Shown here piece after piece: positions 30,174 through 38,829 of a DNA stretch of 64,000 nt. How positions within the stretch are numbered: the first letter of the stretch is position 1; each line of letters opens with the position of its first letter. Source of the stretch: Nocardiopsis sinuspersici (GTDB lineage: Bacteria; Actinomycetota; Actinomycetes; Streptosporangiales; Streptosporangiaceae); assembly GCA_008638415.1 (NCBI GenBank), contig VWVT01000002.1, forward strand, positions 62,001 to 126,000, read 5' to 3'. A program made the position numbers and the translations under genes. The notes beneath the pieces were generated by a model. It saw only the letters and a list, made by a program, of their open reading frames with translations, made no database searches and was not told the origin of the DNA.

Positions 30174-30305
30174 AGACGAATCCTAGGATGCGACGCGGAC
30201 ACTTCGCGGCCACACCGCGAGAACACCGGAGGCCACCGCCCCGGACCGGAGACCTCTCCGCCGTCCGGAGCCGGGTGGCACCCGGCCGATCGGAAGGCAC
30301 ACATC

Positions 30306-30734
30306 ATGACGACGGACTCCGAGGCGATGCGCCGGATGCTCGACACGGGCGCCCTGACCAGCGGTCTGGGCGAGCGCATGGGCATCGAGGTCACCGAGGT
30401 CTCCGCCGAGCGCGTGGTGGGACGGATGCCGGTGAAGGACAACCTGCAGCCGTTCGGGCTGCTGCACGGGGGCGCGTCGTGCGTGCTGGCCGAGTCCCTG
30501 GGCTCGATCGGCTCCACCGCGCACGCCGCCCAGTTCGGCAGGGTCGCGGTCGGCATCGAGATCAACGCCACCCACCACCGGTCGGCCACCGACGGGTACG
30601 TGACCGGAGTGGCCACACCGGTGCACCTGGGCCGGACGCTGGCCACCTGGGACATCACCATCACCGACGACGGGGGCCGGAAGGTGTGCACCTCCCGGCT
30701 CACGTGCATGCTGCGCGAGATGCCCGCCAAGTAG
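30306..30734 (+). CDS. PaaI-family hotdog-fold thioesterase
   Basis: This 142-residue protein has the hotdog thioesterase core: GLGERMGIEVTEVSAERVVG, then PFGLLHGGASCVLAESLGSIGS, with the HGG motif and catalytic Glu, and a terminal TWDITITDDGGRKVCTSRLT. Such enzymes hydrolyse acyl-CoA or aromatic acyl-CoA esters; 1,4-dihydroxy-2-naphthoyl-CoA thioesterases belong to the same group. It is divergent from polA, 132 bp away, and followed by tandem hairpins. Confidence 0.92.
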   Translation: MTTDSEAMRRMLDTGALTSGLGERMGIEVTEVSAERVVGRMPVKDNLQPFGLLHGGASCVLAESLGSIGSTAHAAQFGRVAVGIEINATHHRSATDGYVTGVATPVHLGRTLATWDITITDDGGRKVCTSRLTCMLREMPAK

Positions 30735-31193
30735 GGCGGGCGCGCGCGGCCGGGGAGGGACACGTGGCCGGCGACGGCCGGAGGGACGGCGGCGTATATA
30801 GGTCAAGGGTTTTTCTGCTTACGGAAGGACCACTTCACACACGCGTGCAGCGCTCCTGTAGTTTTCCTACAGCCCGACCGTAGCTCTTGACGGTCGGGCT
30901 TCGTCATGCCTGGTCGTCGCGACAGTTTGCTGCCCCCTGCACACGGATAGCTGCGAACTGTAAAAACATCGGGCGTGGAAGACCAATGATGACTACAGAG
31001 GCATAACAGCATGACGGCGAGTCGGCACCAACGGTCTTCCTGCGCTTTCCGATCCGGAACTTTCGTGATTAAGCTCCGCTAATGCTCCTGATTAAGTCAT
31101 GCCACACACCGCGGACATCAGGACGCACATGCACATCGGCACGGCTGCGTCACGCAGTGCGTGTTTCGCCGGTTGAACGGAGTGACCACGATC
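30735..31193. other. 459-bp AT-richer intergenic region upstream of the binding-protein gene
   Basis: This region is clearly less GC-rich than the genes on either side. It starts with a TATATA patch near 30795-30800, then the tandem hairpins at 30856-30900. Later it has two direct copies of TGATTAAG (31066-31073 and 31089-31096, 23 bp apart), the first overlapping an ATTAAGC-TCC-GCTAAT inverted repeat. These could be regulatory sites for the downstream gene. A 69-codon minus-strand frame here has no family match. I support no protein gene; a small RNA is possible. Confidence 0.5.
30856..30900 (+). terminator. Tandem hairpins with perfect 11-bp stem
   Basis: CTGTAG-N5-CTACAG (30856-30872) is followed by AGCCCGACCGT / ACGGTCGGGCT (30871-30881 and 30890-30900), an 11-bp perfect stem with an 8-nt loop. 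It probably ends the thioesterase transcript or a small RNA from the AT-rich patch upstream. Confidence 0.6.
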
Positions 31194-32441
31194 ATGGCAA
31201 GCAAGAAGGCCCTAGGCCTCACTGCCGCAACCGCGGCCCTTGTACTCGGCCTGACCGCGTGTGGCAGCGGGGGCGGCGAAGGAGACGGCGGTGACGGAGG
31301 GGGCGAGGAGTTCACCTACGGCATCCTCTACCCGCAGACCGGCAACCTCGCCTTCCTCGGCCCGCCCCAGATCAGCGCGGCGAAGTACGCGATCGCCGAG
31401 ATCAACGAGGCCGGCGGCATCCTCGGCACCGAGGTCCCCGCGATCGTCGAGGGCGACGAGGCCGGCGACAACGCCCAGGCCAACGAGGCCGCCAACAGCC
31501 TCGTCTCGGACCAGGTGAACGCCGTCATCGGCGCCGCCGCGTCCGGTATGACCCAGGCGACCTACGACACCGTCACCGGCGCCGAGATCGTCCAGTGCTC
31601 GGGCTCCAACACCTCCGCCGCACTGAGCGACATCGAGGACGACGGCTACTACTTCCGTACCGCGCCCAGCGACAAGCTCTCCGCCGTGGTGATGGCCCGC
31701 AAGATCGCCGAGGAGGGCCACGCGAACGTCGCCATCGTCGCCCGCGCCGACGACTACGGCGGCGGCTACGCCCAGGCCCTCCAGACCGAGCTGGAGAACC
31801 TCGGCGCCCAGGTCGTGGTCAACGAGACCTACGACCCCATGGCCACCACCTTCGACTCGGTCGTCAACAGCGTTGCCAACGAGGAGCCGGACGCCGTCGC
31901 GCTCATCGCCTTCGAGGAGGGCGCACAGGTCATCGCCCAGTTCCTGGAGAGCGACGTCACGGGTGACCAGATCTACGTCACCGACGGGCTCAACGACCCG
32001 CAGCTGGGTGAGACCGTCAACCAGGAGGACCCGAACAGCGTCAAGGGCATCACCGGTGTCGCCCCGAGTGCGGAGAACCCCGAGTTCACGGAGGGTCTGA
32101 CCAGCTTCAACGAGGAGCTGGAGGTCTTCCAGTTCGCTCCGCAGGTCTACGACTGCGTCACCGTGATCGCTCTGGCCGCCGAGGCCGCCGGCAGCGTGGA
32201 CCCGTCCGAGTACGTGGCCGAACTGCCCAACGTCAGCCGCCCCGAGGGCACCGAGTGCTCCTCCTTCGCCGAGTGCAGCGACCTGCTGGCCGACGGTGAG
32301 GAGATCAACTACCAGGGCGCCAGCGGCAACATCGACTTCGACGACAACGGCGACCCGACCGCCGCCACCTTCGAGATCTTCCACTACGGAGACGACGGTC
32401 ACGAGGTCCTCGCCTACGAGGAGCACTCCCTGCTGGACTAG
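31194..32441 (+). CDS. Branched-chain amino-acid-type ABC transporter substrate-binding lipoprotein (orphan)
   Basis: This 415-residue lipoprotein has an N-terminal signal with lipobox LTAC (Cys 23), a Gly/Asp-rich linker and a periplasmic-binding type I fold: FTYGILYPQTGNLAFLGPP, DQVNAVIGAAASGMT, VAIVARADDYGGGYA. It resembles LivK-type proteins that bind branched-chain amino acids, amides or urea. No permease or ATPase genes are nearby, so it must share a distant transporter or act as a sensor. The ATG at 31194 has GGAG 11 nt upstream; GTG at 31182 is an in-frame alternative. A strong terminator follows. Confidence 0.92.
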   Translation: MASKKALGLTAATAALVLGLTACGSGGGEGDGGDGGGEEFTYGILYPQTGNLAFLGPPQISAAKYAIAEINEAGGILGTEVPAIVEGDEAGDNAQANEAANSLVSDQVNAVIGAAASGMTQATYDTVTGAEIVQCSGSNTSAALSDIEDDGYYFRTAPSDKLSAVVMARKIAEEGHANVAIVARADDYGGGYAQALQTELENLGAQVVVNETYDPMATTFDSVVNSVANEEPDAVALIAFEEGAQVIAQFLESDVTGDQIYVTDGLNDPQLGETVNQEDPNSVKGITGVAPSAENPEFTEGLTSFNEELEVFQFAPQVYDCVTVIALAAEAAGSVDPSEYVAELPNVSRPEGTECSSFAECSDLLADGEEINYQGASGNIDFDDNGDPTAATFEIFHYGDDGHEVLAYEEHSLLD

Positions 32442-32477
32442 GGGGAGGGCCGGCTCCGGCCACCCGACACCGATTCA

Positions 32478-32519
32478 CGGGAAGCGCCCCGGGAGAAGGA
32501 TCTCCCGGGGCGCTTCCCG
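32478..32519 (+). terminator. Perfect 19-bp hairpin terminator
   Basis: Arms 32478-32496 and 32501-32519 are perfectly complementary around an AGGA loop, 36 nt after the binding-protein stop. It could also serve the convergent glycerate kinase gene. Confidence 0.8.
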
Positions 32520-32601
32520 TCGTCCGCGGCCGCTGCCCGTGTCGGAGGGGGAGGAGGCGCGGGGCCGGCGGCCCGCCCCTACCGCTCCTCCCCCTCCCCG
32601 G

Positions 32602-33705
32602 TCACCGGGACCAGCGGCGGGCGATGTCGGCGGCCAGGGCGCGCAGTTCCTCTGCGGAGCGGTTCATGGCCGCCTCCACCGAACCGGAGGACTCGACGAG
32701 GGAGTAGGTCTCGGTGATCCCGGCCTCGGCGGCCTCGGCCCGGCCGACCTTCACGGCCCCGGCGGTGACGATGCAGGGGACGCCGTGCCCGCTGGCGACC
32801 TGGGCGACGCCGTGCGGGAGCTTGCCGCGCAGGGACTGGGAGTCGAAGGAGCCCTCGCCGGTGATGACGAGGTCGGCGCCGTCGAGGCGCTCGGCCAGGC
32901 GGACGGAGTCGAGGACACGGCTGATGCCGGACTCGACGGTGCCTCCGAGGAGGAGCAGGGCGAAGCCCAGGCCGCCCGCGGCACCGGCGCCCGGGACGTC
33001 ACGGGTGCCCTTGTCGGGGTCGACCCGGTCGGCGAAGGCGGCGAGGGCCGCGTCGAGGCGCTGGACCTGGTCGGGGTCGGCGCCCTTCTGGGGGCCGAAG
33101 ACGGCGCTGGCGCCGTGGATGCCGAGGAGGGGGTTGTCGACGTCGGTGGCGGCGACGAGGCGGACCCCCGCCACGGCCTGGCGGGCGGCTTCGAGGTCGA
33201 CGGCGTCGACGTGCTCGGCCAGGGTGCCGCCGCCGTGGCCGAGGTGGTCGGAGGGGGTGGCGCCGAGGGCGGCGAGGAGCCCGGCTCCGGCGTCGTTGGT
33301 GGAGCTGCCGCCGAGTCCGACGACGACGGTACGCGCACCCGCACGGACCGCGTGGGCGACCAGTTCGCCCACGCCGTGGGTGGTGGTGCGGCCGGGGTCG
33401 CGGTCCTCCGCGGGCACCAGGTGGAGGCCGCAGGCCTGGGCGCTCTCCACGTAGGCGGTGTCGCCGTCGAGGAGGTACTCCGCGGTCACGGGTGCACCGA
33501 GGGGGCCGGTCACCTCGGCCCGGTGCACCTCGCCGCCGAGGGCGGTGTGCAGCACCTCGACGAACCCCGGACCGCCGTCGGAGAGCGGAAGCAGCTCCGT
33601 TCGGGCGGAGGGGTCGGTCCGGTGCCAGCCGTCGGCGACGGCCTGGGCGGCTTCGAGCGCGGAGAGGGTACCGGCGAACTTGTCAGGAGCGATGAGGATA
33701 CGCAC
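32602..33705 (-). CDS. Glycerate kinase (GlxK/GarK family)
   Basis: This 367-residue enzyme phosphorylates D-glycerate. The N-terminal ILIAPDKFAGTLSALEAA and the loops LLPLSDGGPGFVE, VVVGLGGSSTNDAG and VITGEGSFDSQSLRGK are hallmarks of the type-1 family. The GTG at 33705 starts right at the conserved strand. No glyoxylate or glycolate genes are adjacent. It is convergent with the binding-protein gene. Confidence 0.93.
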   Translation of the reverse strand: MRILIAPDKFAGTLSALEAAQAVADGWHRTDPSARTELLPLSDGGPGFVEVLHTALGGEVHRAEVTGPLGAPVTAEYLLDGDTAYVESAQACGLHLVPAEDRDPGRTTTHGVGELVAHAVRAGARTVVVGLGGSSTNDAGAGLLAALGATPSDHLGHGGGTLAEHVDAVDLEAARQAVAGVRLVAATDVDNPLLGIHGASAVFGPQKGADPDQVQRLDAALAAFADRVDPDKGTRDVPGAGAAGGLGFALLLLGGTVESGISRVLDSVRLAERLDGADLVITGEGSFDSQSLRGKLPHGVAQVASGHGVPCIVTAGAVKVGRAEAAEAGITETYSLVESSGSVEAAMNRSAEELRALAADIARRWSR

Positions 33706-33775
33706 GGGACCAAGTGTGCCAGGCCACATCGCCGGGGGTTCGGGGCACCCCTGGTCAGAGGCCGCGCTTCCCTGC

Positions 33776-34381
33776 TCAGAGCCCGGGGGCGCCGTAGACC
33801 GGGAACCAGCGGGATCGGTCCTTCTCCAGGGGCAGGTCCGTGCCGATGGCCGCCTCGGCCTGGAGTTCGAGGGCGTTGTCCCTGCGCTGGCCGCCGACGG
33901 GCGCGAAGGGGTAGAAGGTGCCGCGCTTGTAGAGGTAGACCAGCCCCAGGGAGCGGCTGCCGTCGGTGAAACCGACCAGGGAGCACAGCAGGGAGGGCCC
34001 GTACCCGTTGGCCTCCAGGGTGGAGTTGACGGCGTGCAGGTCGGTCACCAGGCCGGTGAGGTCCGGACCGCTGCCCTCGCTTTGGAAGTCCGGAGGGGCC
34101 GGATCGCTCCGTGAGCGGACCACCAGCCAGGTGTAGCCGTAGTCGTCGGTGACCTGCTCGACGGGCGGGCCCTCGTCGGCGTCGAGCAGGTCGGTGATGT
34201 CGCGCGCCAGGTCGGCGAAGGCGGCGCCCTCGGTGGCGCGGAAGGCGACGGAGCCGGTACCGGTGGGCCGAAAACCCGCGGCGGCCCGCAGGGTGACGGA
34301 CGCCGAGGGCAGGCCGAACAGGGCGTCGAGGTCGGGCTCGGCCGGTTCGGAGCGCCCGAACAGGGCTCGCCAGAAACTCAT
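33776..34381 (-). CDS. pspAB: PspA-associated protein PspAB
   Basis: This 201-residue protein begins MSFWRALFGRSEPAEPDLDALF and contains GLVYLYKRGTFYPFAP, features of the actinobacterial PspAB family found with PspA and HtpX in phage-shock-type envelope stress clusters. Its biochemical role is unknown. It lies 88 nt downstream of htpX in the module pspA-pspAA-htpX-pspAB. Confidence 0.88.
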   Translation of the reverse strand: MSFWRALFGRSEPAEPDLDALFGLPSASVTLRAAAGFRPTGTGSVAFRATEGAAFADLARDITDLLDADEGPPVEQVTDDYGYTWLVVRSRSDPAPPDFQSEGSGPDLTGLVTDLHAVNSTLEANGYGPSLLCSLVGFTDGSRSLGLVYLYKRGTFYPFAPVGGQRRDNALELQAEAAIGTDLPLEKDRSRWFPVYGAPGL

Positions 34382-34469
34382 CGTGTCCCCCTCGTCCTTT
34401 CGGGTCTGGGATCGGCCGGGTCCGGCCAGTCGGTCGGAGGCCGGCGGAACCGGCCGGGACCGGCCGCGG

Positions 34470-35393
34470 TCAACCGCCCTGGCCGAGTTGCCGGGAGATG
34501 TCGGACAGCTGGGCCAGGCGCTGCTGCACGGGCGGGTGGGTCGCGATCAGTTGGCTGAAGCTGAACCCCTTGCGGGAGAGGGCCGGCGCGAAGAAGAAGG
34601 CGTTGAACGGCTCCACCTGGCGCAGGTCGCGGGTGGGGATCCGGACCATGTCGCCGGTGATCTTGGTCAGGGCGCTGCCCAGCATGGACGGGCGCCCGGT
34701 GAGGTAGGCGGCGGCGCGGTCGGCGGACAGCTCCCGGTAGCGCGACAGCGCCCGGGTGAGCAGGAAGCTGAGCGCCCAGGCGACCGCGCTGACCAGCACG
34801 ACGAGCAGGGCGATGACGGCCGGGGCCGGCCCGTTGTTGTTGTTGCCGCGCATCCCCCCGGTGAACAGGGCGAAGCGCAGCCCGGCCTGGGTGAGGAACC
34901 CGGCGACGATGCCGAGGAACCCCGCGATGGTCATCACCATGACGTCGCGGTGGGCGACGTGGGACAGCTCGTGGGCCAGGACCGCCTCCAGTTCGGGGCC
35001 CTCCAGGCGGCGCATGAGGCCGGTCGTCACGCAGATGACCGCGGACTTCTCGTTGTGCCCGGTGGCGAACGCGTTGGGGACGTCGGTGTCGGCGATCCCC
35101 ACGCGGGGCTTGGGCATGTCCGCCATGGCGCACAACCGGTCGATCACGGCGTGCAGGTCGGGCGCCTGCTGTGGGGTGACCTCCTTGGCCCCCATGGAGA
35201 ACATGGCGATCCTGTCGGAGGCGAAGTAGCTGAACAGCGCGAACCCGGCGACGATGAGCAGGACCAGCCACACGCTGAGGCCCGCCAGGACCAGCCCGGC
35301 GATGAAGGCCGCGTAGACCAGGGCCAGAAGGCCCATGGTCATCACCATGCGGGTGGTCAGCCCCCGGTCAGGTCTGAACTTGGAACCGGCCAT
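34470..35393 (-). CDS. htpX: Membrane zinc metalloprotease HtpX
   Basis: HtpX, 307 residues, is a membrane-embedded M48 protease for membrane-protein quality control. Two N-terminal transmembrane segments (about 20-60) precede the zinc site HELSHVAH in VLAHELSHVAHRDVM, with a third ligand Glu in the LSADRAAAYLTG region, and further membrane helices at about 150-200. The ATG at 35393 follows GGGGAGGGG. A possible -10 (TACACT) lies about 40 nt upstream on the minus strand. The PspA-HtpX association indicates envelope stress. Confidence 0.93.
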   Translation of the reverse strand: MAGSKFRPDRGLTTRMVMTMGLLALVYAAFIAGLVLAGLSVWLVLLIVAGFALFSYFASDRIAMFSMGAKEVTPQQAPDLHAVIDRLCAMADMPKPRVGIADTDVPNAFATGHNEKSAVICVTTGLMRRLEGPELEAVLAHELSHVAHRDVMVMTIAGFLGIVAGFLTQAGLRFALFTGGMRGNNNNGPAPAVIALLVVLVSAVAWALSFLLTRALSRYRELSADRAAAYLTGRPSMLGSALTKITGDMVRIPTRDLRQVEPFNAFFFAPALSRKGFSFSQLIATHPPVQQRLAQLSDISRQLGQGG

Positions 35394-35663
35394 GCCGTTC
35401 CCCTCCCCGACACGTCGACTGTCTCGGAGTGTAGTTCGCCCAGGTGGGAAAGGGTCCGAGGCGGCCCGCCGTGTTCCCGCCACGGCCGCCCCCGCACACG
35501 GCGGGGCCGCCGTGCCCCGGGGGTCACGGCGGCCTGGAAACGCGCGCGCAGGCACCGAGCTGGACTCCGACCGGCCGTGGCCTGGCCCGTCGGACCCGCT
35601 CACCCTGTCCGGAGGCACCTGGACGGAAACGGTGCGTCCGGACGGAAACGGCCCTCACCGGTC

Positions 35664-35942
35664 CTAGCCGGGGATGAGCCCGTCGTCCTGCAGCATCTCC
35701 CGCACCTCTTCCATGGTGGCGTCGGCGGGCGGGAGGATGAACTGCGAGGGCTCCAGCGCGTCGGCCGGCAGTGGCTTGCCGTCCTCGCGCACCTTCTCCA
35801 GCAGGTCGTGCAGCGCCTGGCGGAAGGTGGCCTCGTCGCCCGACTCGATGGCCGACTCCAACTGGGAGTCGAAGGAGTTGAGCAGTTCCAGGTCGGCGTC
35901 GGTGAGGTCGAGCTGCCCCTCACCCATGATGCGGACGATCAC
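35664..35942 (-). CDS. pspAA: PspA-associated protein PspAA
   Basis: This 92-residue protein starts at a GTG overlapping the pspA stop (GTGA) and begins VIVRIMGEGQLDL, the PspAA family N-terminus. The rest is acidic and helical and ends in REMLQDDGLIPG. It was recognised by comparative genomics as a PspA partner in actinobacteria and others; its function is unknown. The overlap implies translational coupling with pspA. Confidence 0.88.
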   Translation of the reverse strand: MIVRIMGEGQLDLTDADLELLNSFDSQLESAIESGDEATFRQALHDLLEKVREDGKPLPADALEPSQFILPPADATMEEVREMLQDDGLIPG

Positions 35943-36712
35943 GCGCCCTCCCGGTTGCCGGTGTTGCCAGCGCCGTTGCCGCGCTCGATCTGCGGAGCGG
36001 ACTCGCCGCCGCCCTGCCCGAGCTCCATCTTCATGCGCTCCAGGTCGGACTCGACGCTGGTGGTGCTGGCCATGCGGTCGAGCTCGCTCTGGATGTCGTC
36101 CCGGGCGGTGCCCGTGACGTCGTCGAGCGCGCCCGAGGCGAGCAGCTCGTCGACGGCGCCCGCGCGGGCCTGCATGTCGGCGGTCTTGTCCTCGGCGCGC
36201 TGAACGGCCATGCCGACGTCGCCCATCTCCTCGGAGATGCCCGAGAAGGCCTCGCTGATCTGCGTCTGGGCCTGTGCGGCGGTGTAGTTGGCCTTGATGG
36301 TCTCCTTGCGCGTGCGGAAGGCGTCCACCTTGGTCTGCAGGCGCTGCGCCGCCATCGTGAGCTTCTGTTCCTCGCCCTGGAGGTTGGCGTGCTGCTCGCG
36401 CAGGCCCTCGATCTGCTGGGCGAGGCCGGAGCGGCGGGTCAGGGCCTCGCGGGCGAGGTCCTCCCGGCCCTGGGTCAGCGCCGCACGGCTCTGCGTCTCC
36501 AGCTTGCCGGACTGCTGTTCCAACTGCTGGATCTGGAGCTCGACGCGCTTGCGGGAGGTCGCGACGTCGGCCACACCACGACGCACCTTCTGCAAGAGTT
36601 CGAGCTGTTTCTGGTACGAGTAGTCGAGTGTTTCCCTTGGGTCCTCGACCGAGTCCAAGGCTCTGTTGGCCTTGGACCTGAAGATCATCGAAAGTCGCTG
36701 AAACACGCTCAT
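35939..36712 (-). CDS. pspA: PspA/IM30 (ESCRT-III-like) membrane stress protein
   Basis: PspA, 257 residues, is a coiled-coil protein that assembles on damaged membranes. It begins MSVFQRLSMIFRSKANRALD, an amphipathic membrane-binding helix, then continues as long helices (RVELQIQQLEQQSGKLETQ, ALTRRSGLAQQIEGL). It ends in a flexible Gly/Asn-rich tail. It heads the operon with pspAA and is divergent from the DUF3043 gene. Confidence 0.95.
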   Translation of the reverse strand: MSVFQRLSMIFRSKANRALDSVEDPRETLDYSYQKQLELLQKVRRGVADVATSRKRVELQIQQLEQQSGKLETQSRAALTQGREDLAREALTRRSGLAQQIEGLREQHANLQGEEQKLTMAAQRLQTKVDAFRTRKETIKANYTAAQAQTQISEAFSGISEEMGDVGMAVQRAEDKTADMQARAGAVDELLASGALDDVTGTARDDIQSELDRMASTTSVESDLERMKMELGQGGGESAPQIERGNGAGNTGNREGA

Positions 36713-36817
36713 CGGCGTGGCCGTCCCCTTCTCGGTGCGTACATCGGCTGTTCCCAGCGGGCGCTTTGCCCAACCCTACGCGCTCTGGCCTGCGGTCGCC
36801 ATAATGCGACGAGCGGC

Positions 36818-36832
36818 TACCCTGTGGGTGTG
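36818..36832 (+). promoter_or_regulatory. -10 element and leaderless GTG of DUF3043 gene
   Basis: TACCCT at 36818-36823 lies 6 nt before the GTG at 36830, so the transcript may start at the start codon. No clear -35 is visible. Confidence 0.4.
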
Positions 36833-37483
36833 TTCCGACGTCGCTCCGCTTCCACAGCCCCGGACTCGGCCACCGCCGAATCCGCCAGCCCTGAGGCCAC
36901 TGAGGCCACCCAACCTAAGGGATATACCCCCAAGAAAGGGGTCCCCACCCCAAAACGCAGGGAATCCGAGGTGGCCCCGCGCAAGCCGCTGAAGGCGCCA
37001 GAGACCCGCAAGGAGGCCTACCGGGCCTACCGGGAACGTCTCGAACGTCAACGCGGCTCCGGCGCCAGGGGTTCCAGCGCGCCCAAGGGCGTGCCCAAGG
37101 ACGAGGCCCGCCACTACCGCCAGCAGGACATGGGCGAGGCCCGGGCCTTCGCCCGCGACTTCGTCGACTCCCGCCGCAGCGCCAGCGAGTTCTTCCTCCC
37201 GTTCTCGGTCCTGATCGTCGCCCTGCTGTTCGTCAACAACCCGGTCTTCCAGGTCGGCGTGGCCTACGTGGCGTGGCCGCTGATGATGGTGACGATCATC
37301 GCCGAGGGCGTCCTGGTGGGCCGCACGGTCAAGAAGCGCGCCACCGAGTACTTCCCCGGCGACCCGACCGTCAAGGGCATCGGGATGTACGCGGCCATGC
37401 GCCAGTTGCAGTTCCGCCGCCTGCGCCTGCCCAAGCCGCGGCTGAAGGTCCGCGAGGACCCCACCCCGCGCGGTGCGCGCTAG
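36830..37483 (+). CDS. DUF3043 integral membrane protein
   Basis: This 217-residue actinobacterial protein has a long charged N-terminal half rich in Lys/Pro/Glu (GYTPKKGVPTPKRRE, KAPETRKEAYRAYRERLERQR). Two transmembrane helices follow at about 120-160 (FFLPFSVLIVALLFVN and VAYVAWPLMMVTIIAEG), with a basic tail containing MRQLQFRRLRLPKPR. Function is unknown. It is divergent from pspA, an arrangement common in actinobacteria and suggestive of an envelope link. The stop TAG is part of the CTAG that borders repeat copy A. Confidence 0.9.
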   Translation: MFRRRSASTAPDSATAESASPEATEATQPKGYTPKKGVPTPKRRESEVAPRKPLKAPETRKEAYRAYRERLERQRGSGARGSSAPKGVPKDEARHYRQQDMGEARAFARDFVDSRRSASEFFLPFSVLIVALLFVNNPVFQVGVAYVAWPLMMVTIIAEGVLVGRTVKKRATEYFPGDPTVKGIGMYAAMRQLQFRRLRLPKPRLKVREDPTPRGAR

Positions 37484-37663
37484 GCCGTGTTCCCTTGAGG
37501 CCCCGCCGCGCCTCGCCCCGTGCCCGGACGCCGAAGGTACGGAAGCCCCCGGCCCCCGCGGTGCGCCCGCGCCTGCCTCACGGGCGCACCCGCGAGACCT
37601 CCGGCGGCCCCGGCGGCGCCCTCGCCACCCCGGCGGCACAAGGCCGAGTCCACCGAACAGAAC
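37484..37663 (+). repeat. 180-bp CTAG-associated structured repeat, copy A
   Basis: It starts immediately after CTAG, which contains the DUF3043 stop, and ends before CCGG. Internal structure: a GCCG...CGGC stem near 37530-37555, then a 10-bp perfect inverted repeat GGTGCGCCCG / CGGGCGCACC around an 11-nt loop. Bases 37503-37640 are identical to copy B. It has no coding capacity of its own. The remaining 37664-37824 stretch holds the aldo-keto reductase promoter zone. Confidence 0.88.
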
Positions 37664-37824
37664 CCGGCCCCATTCCCCCTCCCCGCCCAGGTGGAGCAGC
37701 GTGAGCAGGGCCGGTGTCCGCACCGGCCCTTCACCGGCCCCCTCATGGGAGCGTTCCCATTCCTTTCCGTGCATCCGGTCGGAAACCTCGCGAAGGGCCA
37801 CAACCGCCTACTAGAGTGCTCGGC

Positions 37825-38829
37825 ATGGACTTTCGGCATCTAGGCAACAGCGGTCTCATGGTCAGCGAGATCGCCTACGGGAACTGGCTCACGCACGGAT
37901 CCCAGGTGGAGGAGGACACGGCCAAGGCCTGTGTCCGCGCGGCGCTGGACGCGGGTATCACCACGTTCGACACCGCCGACGTCTACGCCCAGGGACGGGC
38001 GGAGGAGGTGCTCGGCCGCGCCCTGAAGGGCGAGCGCCGGGACGGGCTGGAGATCTTCTCCAAGGTCTTCTGGCCCATGGGAGAGGGCAAGAACGACAAG
38101 GGCCTGTCCCGCAAGCACGTCATCCGCGGCGCGGAGGACTCCCTGCGCCGCCTCGGGACCGACTACCTGGACCTGTACCAGGCGCACCGGTTCGACTACT
38201 CCACGCCGCTGGAGGAGACCATGCGGGCCTTCGAGGACCTGGTCCGCCAGGGCAAGGTCCTCTACGTCGGGGTGTCGGAGTGGCGTGCCGAGGAGATCGA
38301 GCGGGCGCTCAAGATCGCCGACGAGATGGGTTTCGACCGGATCGTCTCCAGCCAGCCGCAGTACAACATGCTGTGGCGGGTCATCGAGCCCGAGGTCGTC
38401 CCGCTCTCCGAGCGCGAGGGCATCGGCCAGATCGTGTGGTCGCCGATCGCCGGAGGCGTCCTGACCGGCAAGTACAAGCCCGGCCAGGAGCTGCCCGAGG
38501 GCTCGCGCGCCGCCGACCCCAACAGCGGGAAGTTCCTGCGCGGACCGCTTGAGGACCAGGTCCTGCTGGAGCGGGTGCAGCGGCTGGAGCCGCTGGCCGC
38601 CGAGGCGGGCCTGTCCCTGGCCCAGTTGGCCGTGGCCTGGGTGCTGCAGAACCAGAACGTGTCGTCCGCGATCATCGGCGCCTCCCGCCCCGCGCAGGTG
38701 GAGGACAACGTCAAGGCCGCCGGGGTCAGGCTCGACGAGGGGCTGCTCACCAGGATCGACGAGATCCTCGGCGACAGCGTCAAGCGCGACCCGGCGCTGA
38801 CCAAGAGCCCGGAGAACATCCGCGGCTAG
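37825..38829 (+). CDS. Aldo-keto reductase (KCNAB/YghZ-like)
   Basis: This 334-residue NADPH-dependent carbonyl reductase is a TIM barrel with the tetrad residues visible: Asp and Tyr in FDTADVYAQG, Lys in IFSKVFWP and His in YQAHRFD. The NADPH-binding C-terminal SSAIIGASRPAQVEDN is present. It is close to the potassium-channel beta-subunit and glyceraldehyde-3-phosphate reductase branch. The substrate is unknown. It is flanked by direct copies A and B of the 180-bp repeat, so it could be lost by recombination. Its stop TAG lies in the CTAG bordering copy B. Confidence 0.93.
   Translation: MDFRHLGNSGLMVSEIAYGNWLTHGSQVEEDTAKACVRAALDAGITTFDTADVYAQGRAEEVLGRALKGERRDGLEIFSKVFWPMGEGKNDKGLSRKHVIRGAEDSLRRLGTDYLDLYQAHRFDYSTPLEETMRAFEDLVRQGKVLYVGVSEWRAEEIERALKIADEMGFDRIVSSQPQYNMLWRVIEPEVVPLSEREGIGQIVWSPIAGGVLTGKYKPGQELPEGSRAADPNSGKFLRGPLEDQVLLERVQRLEPLAAEAGLSLAQLAVAWVLQNQNVSSAIIGASRPAQVEDNVKAAGVRLDEGLLTRIDEILGDSVKRDPALTKSPENIRG

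Noticed and set aside
26790..30734. A 1314-codon plus-strand frame opposite arfB and polA
   Set aside because: Only its last 142 codons (30306-30734) are a real gene, the PaaI thioesterase. The rest is antisense noise.
30803..31012. A 69-codon minus-strand frame in the AT-rich gap
   Set aside because: It covers the tandem hairpins and lacks a ribosome-binding site or family match. I treat the region as regulatory or RNA-encoding.
37484..37690. Short open frames inside the 180-bp repeats, read in either direction
   Set aside because: The same peptide-like frames recur because the DNA repeats recur. They have no start signals, and the frame is not preserved across copies C-E.
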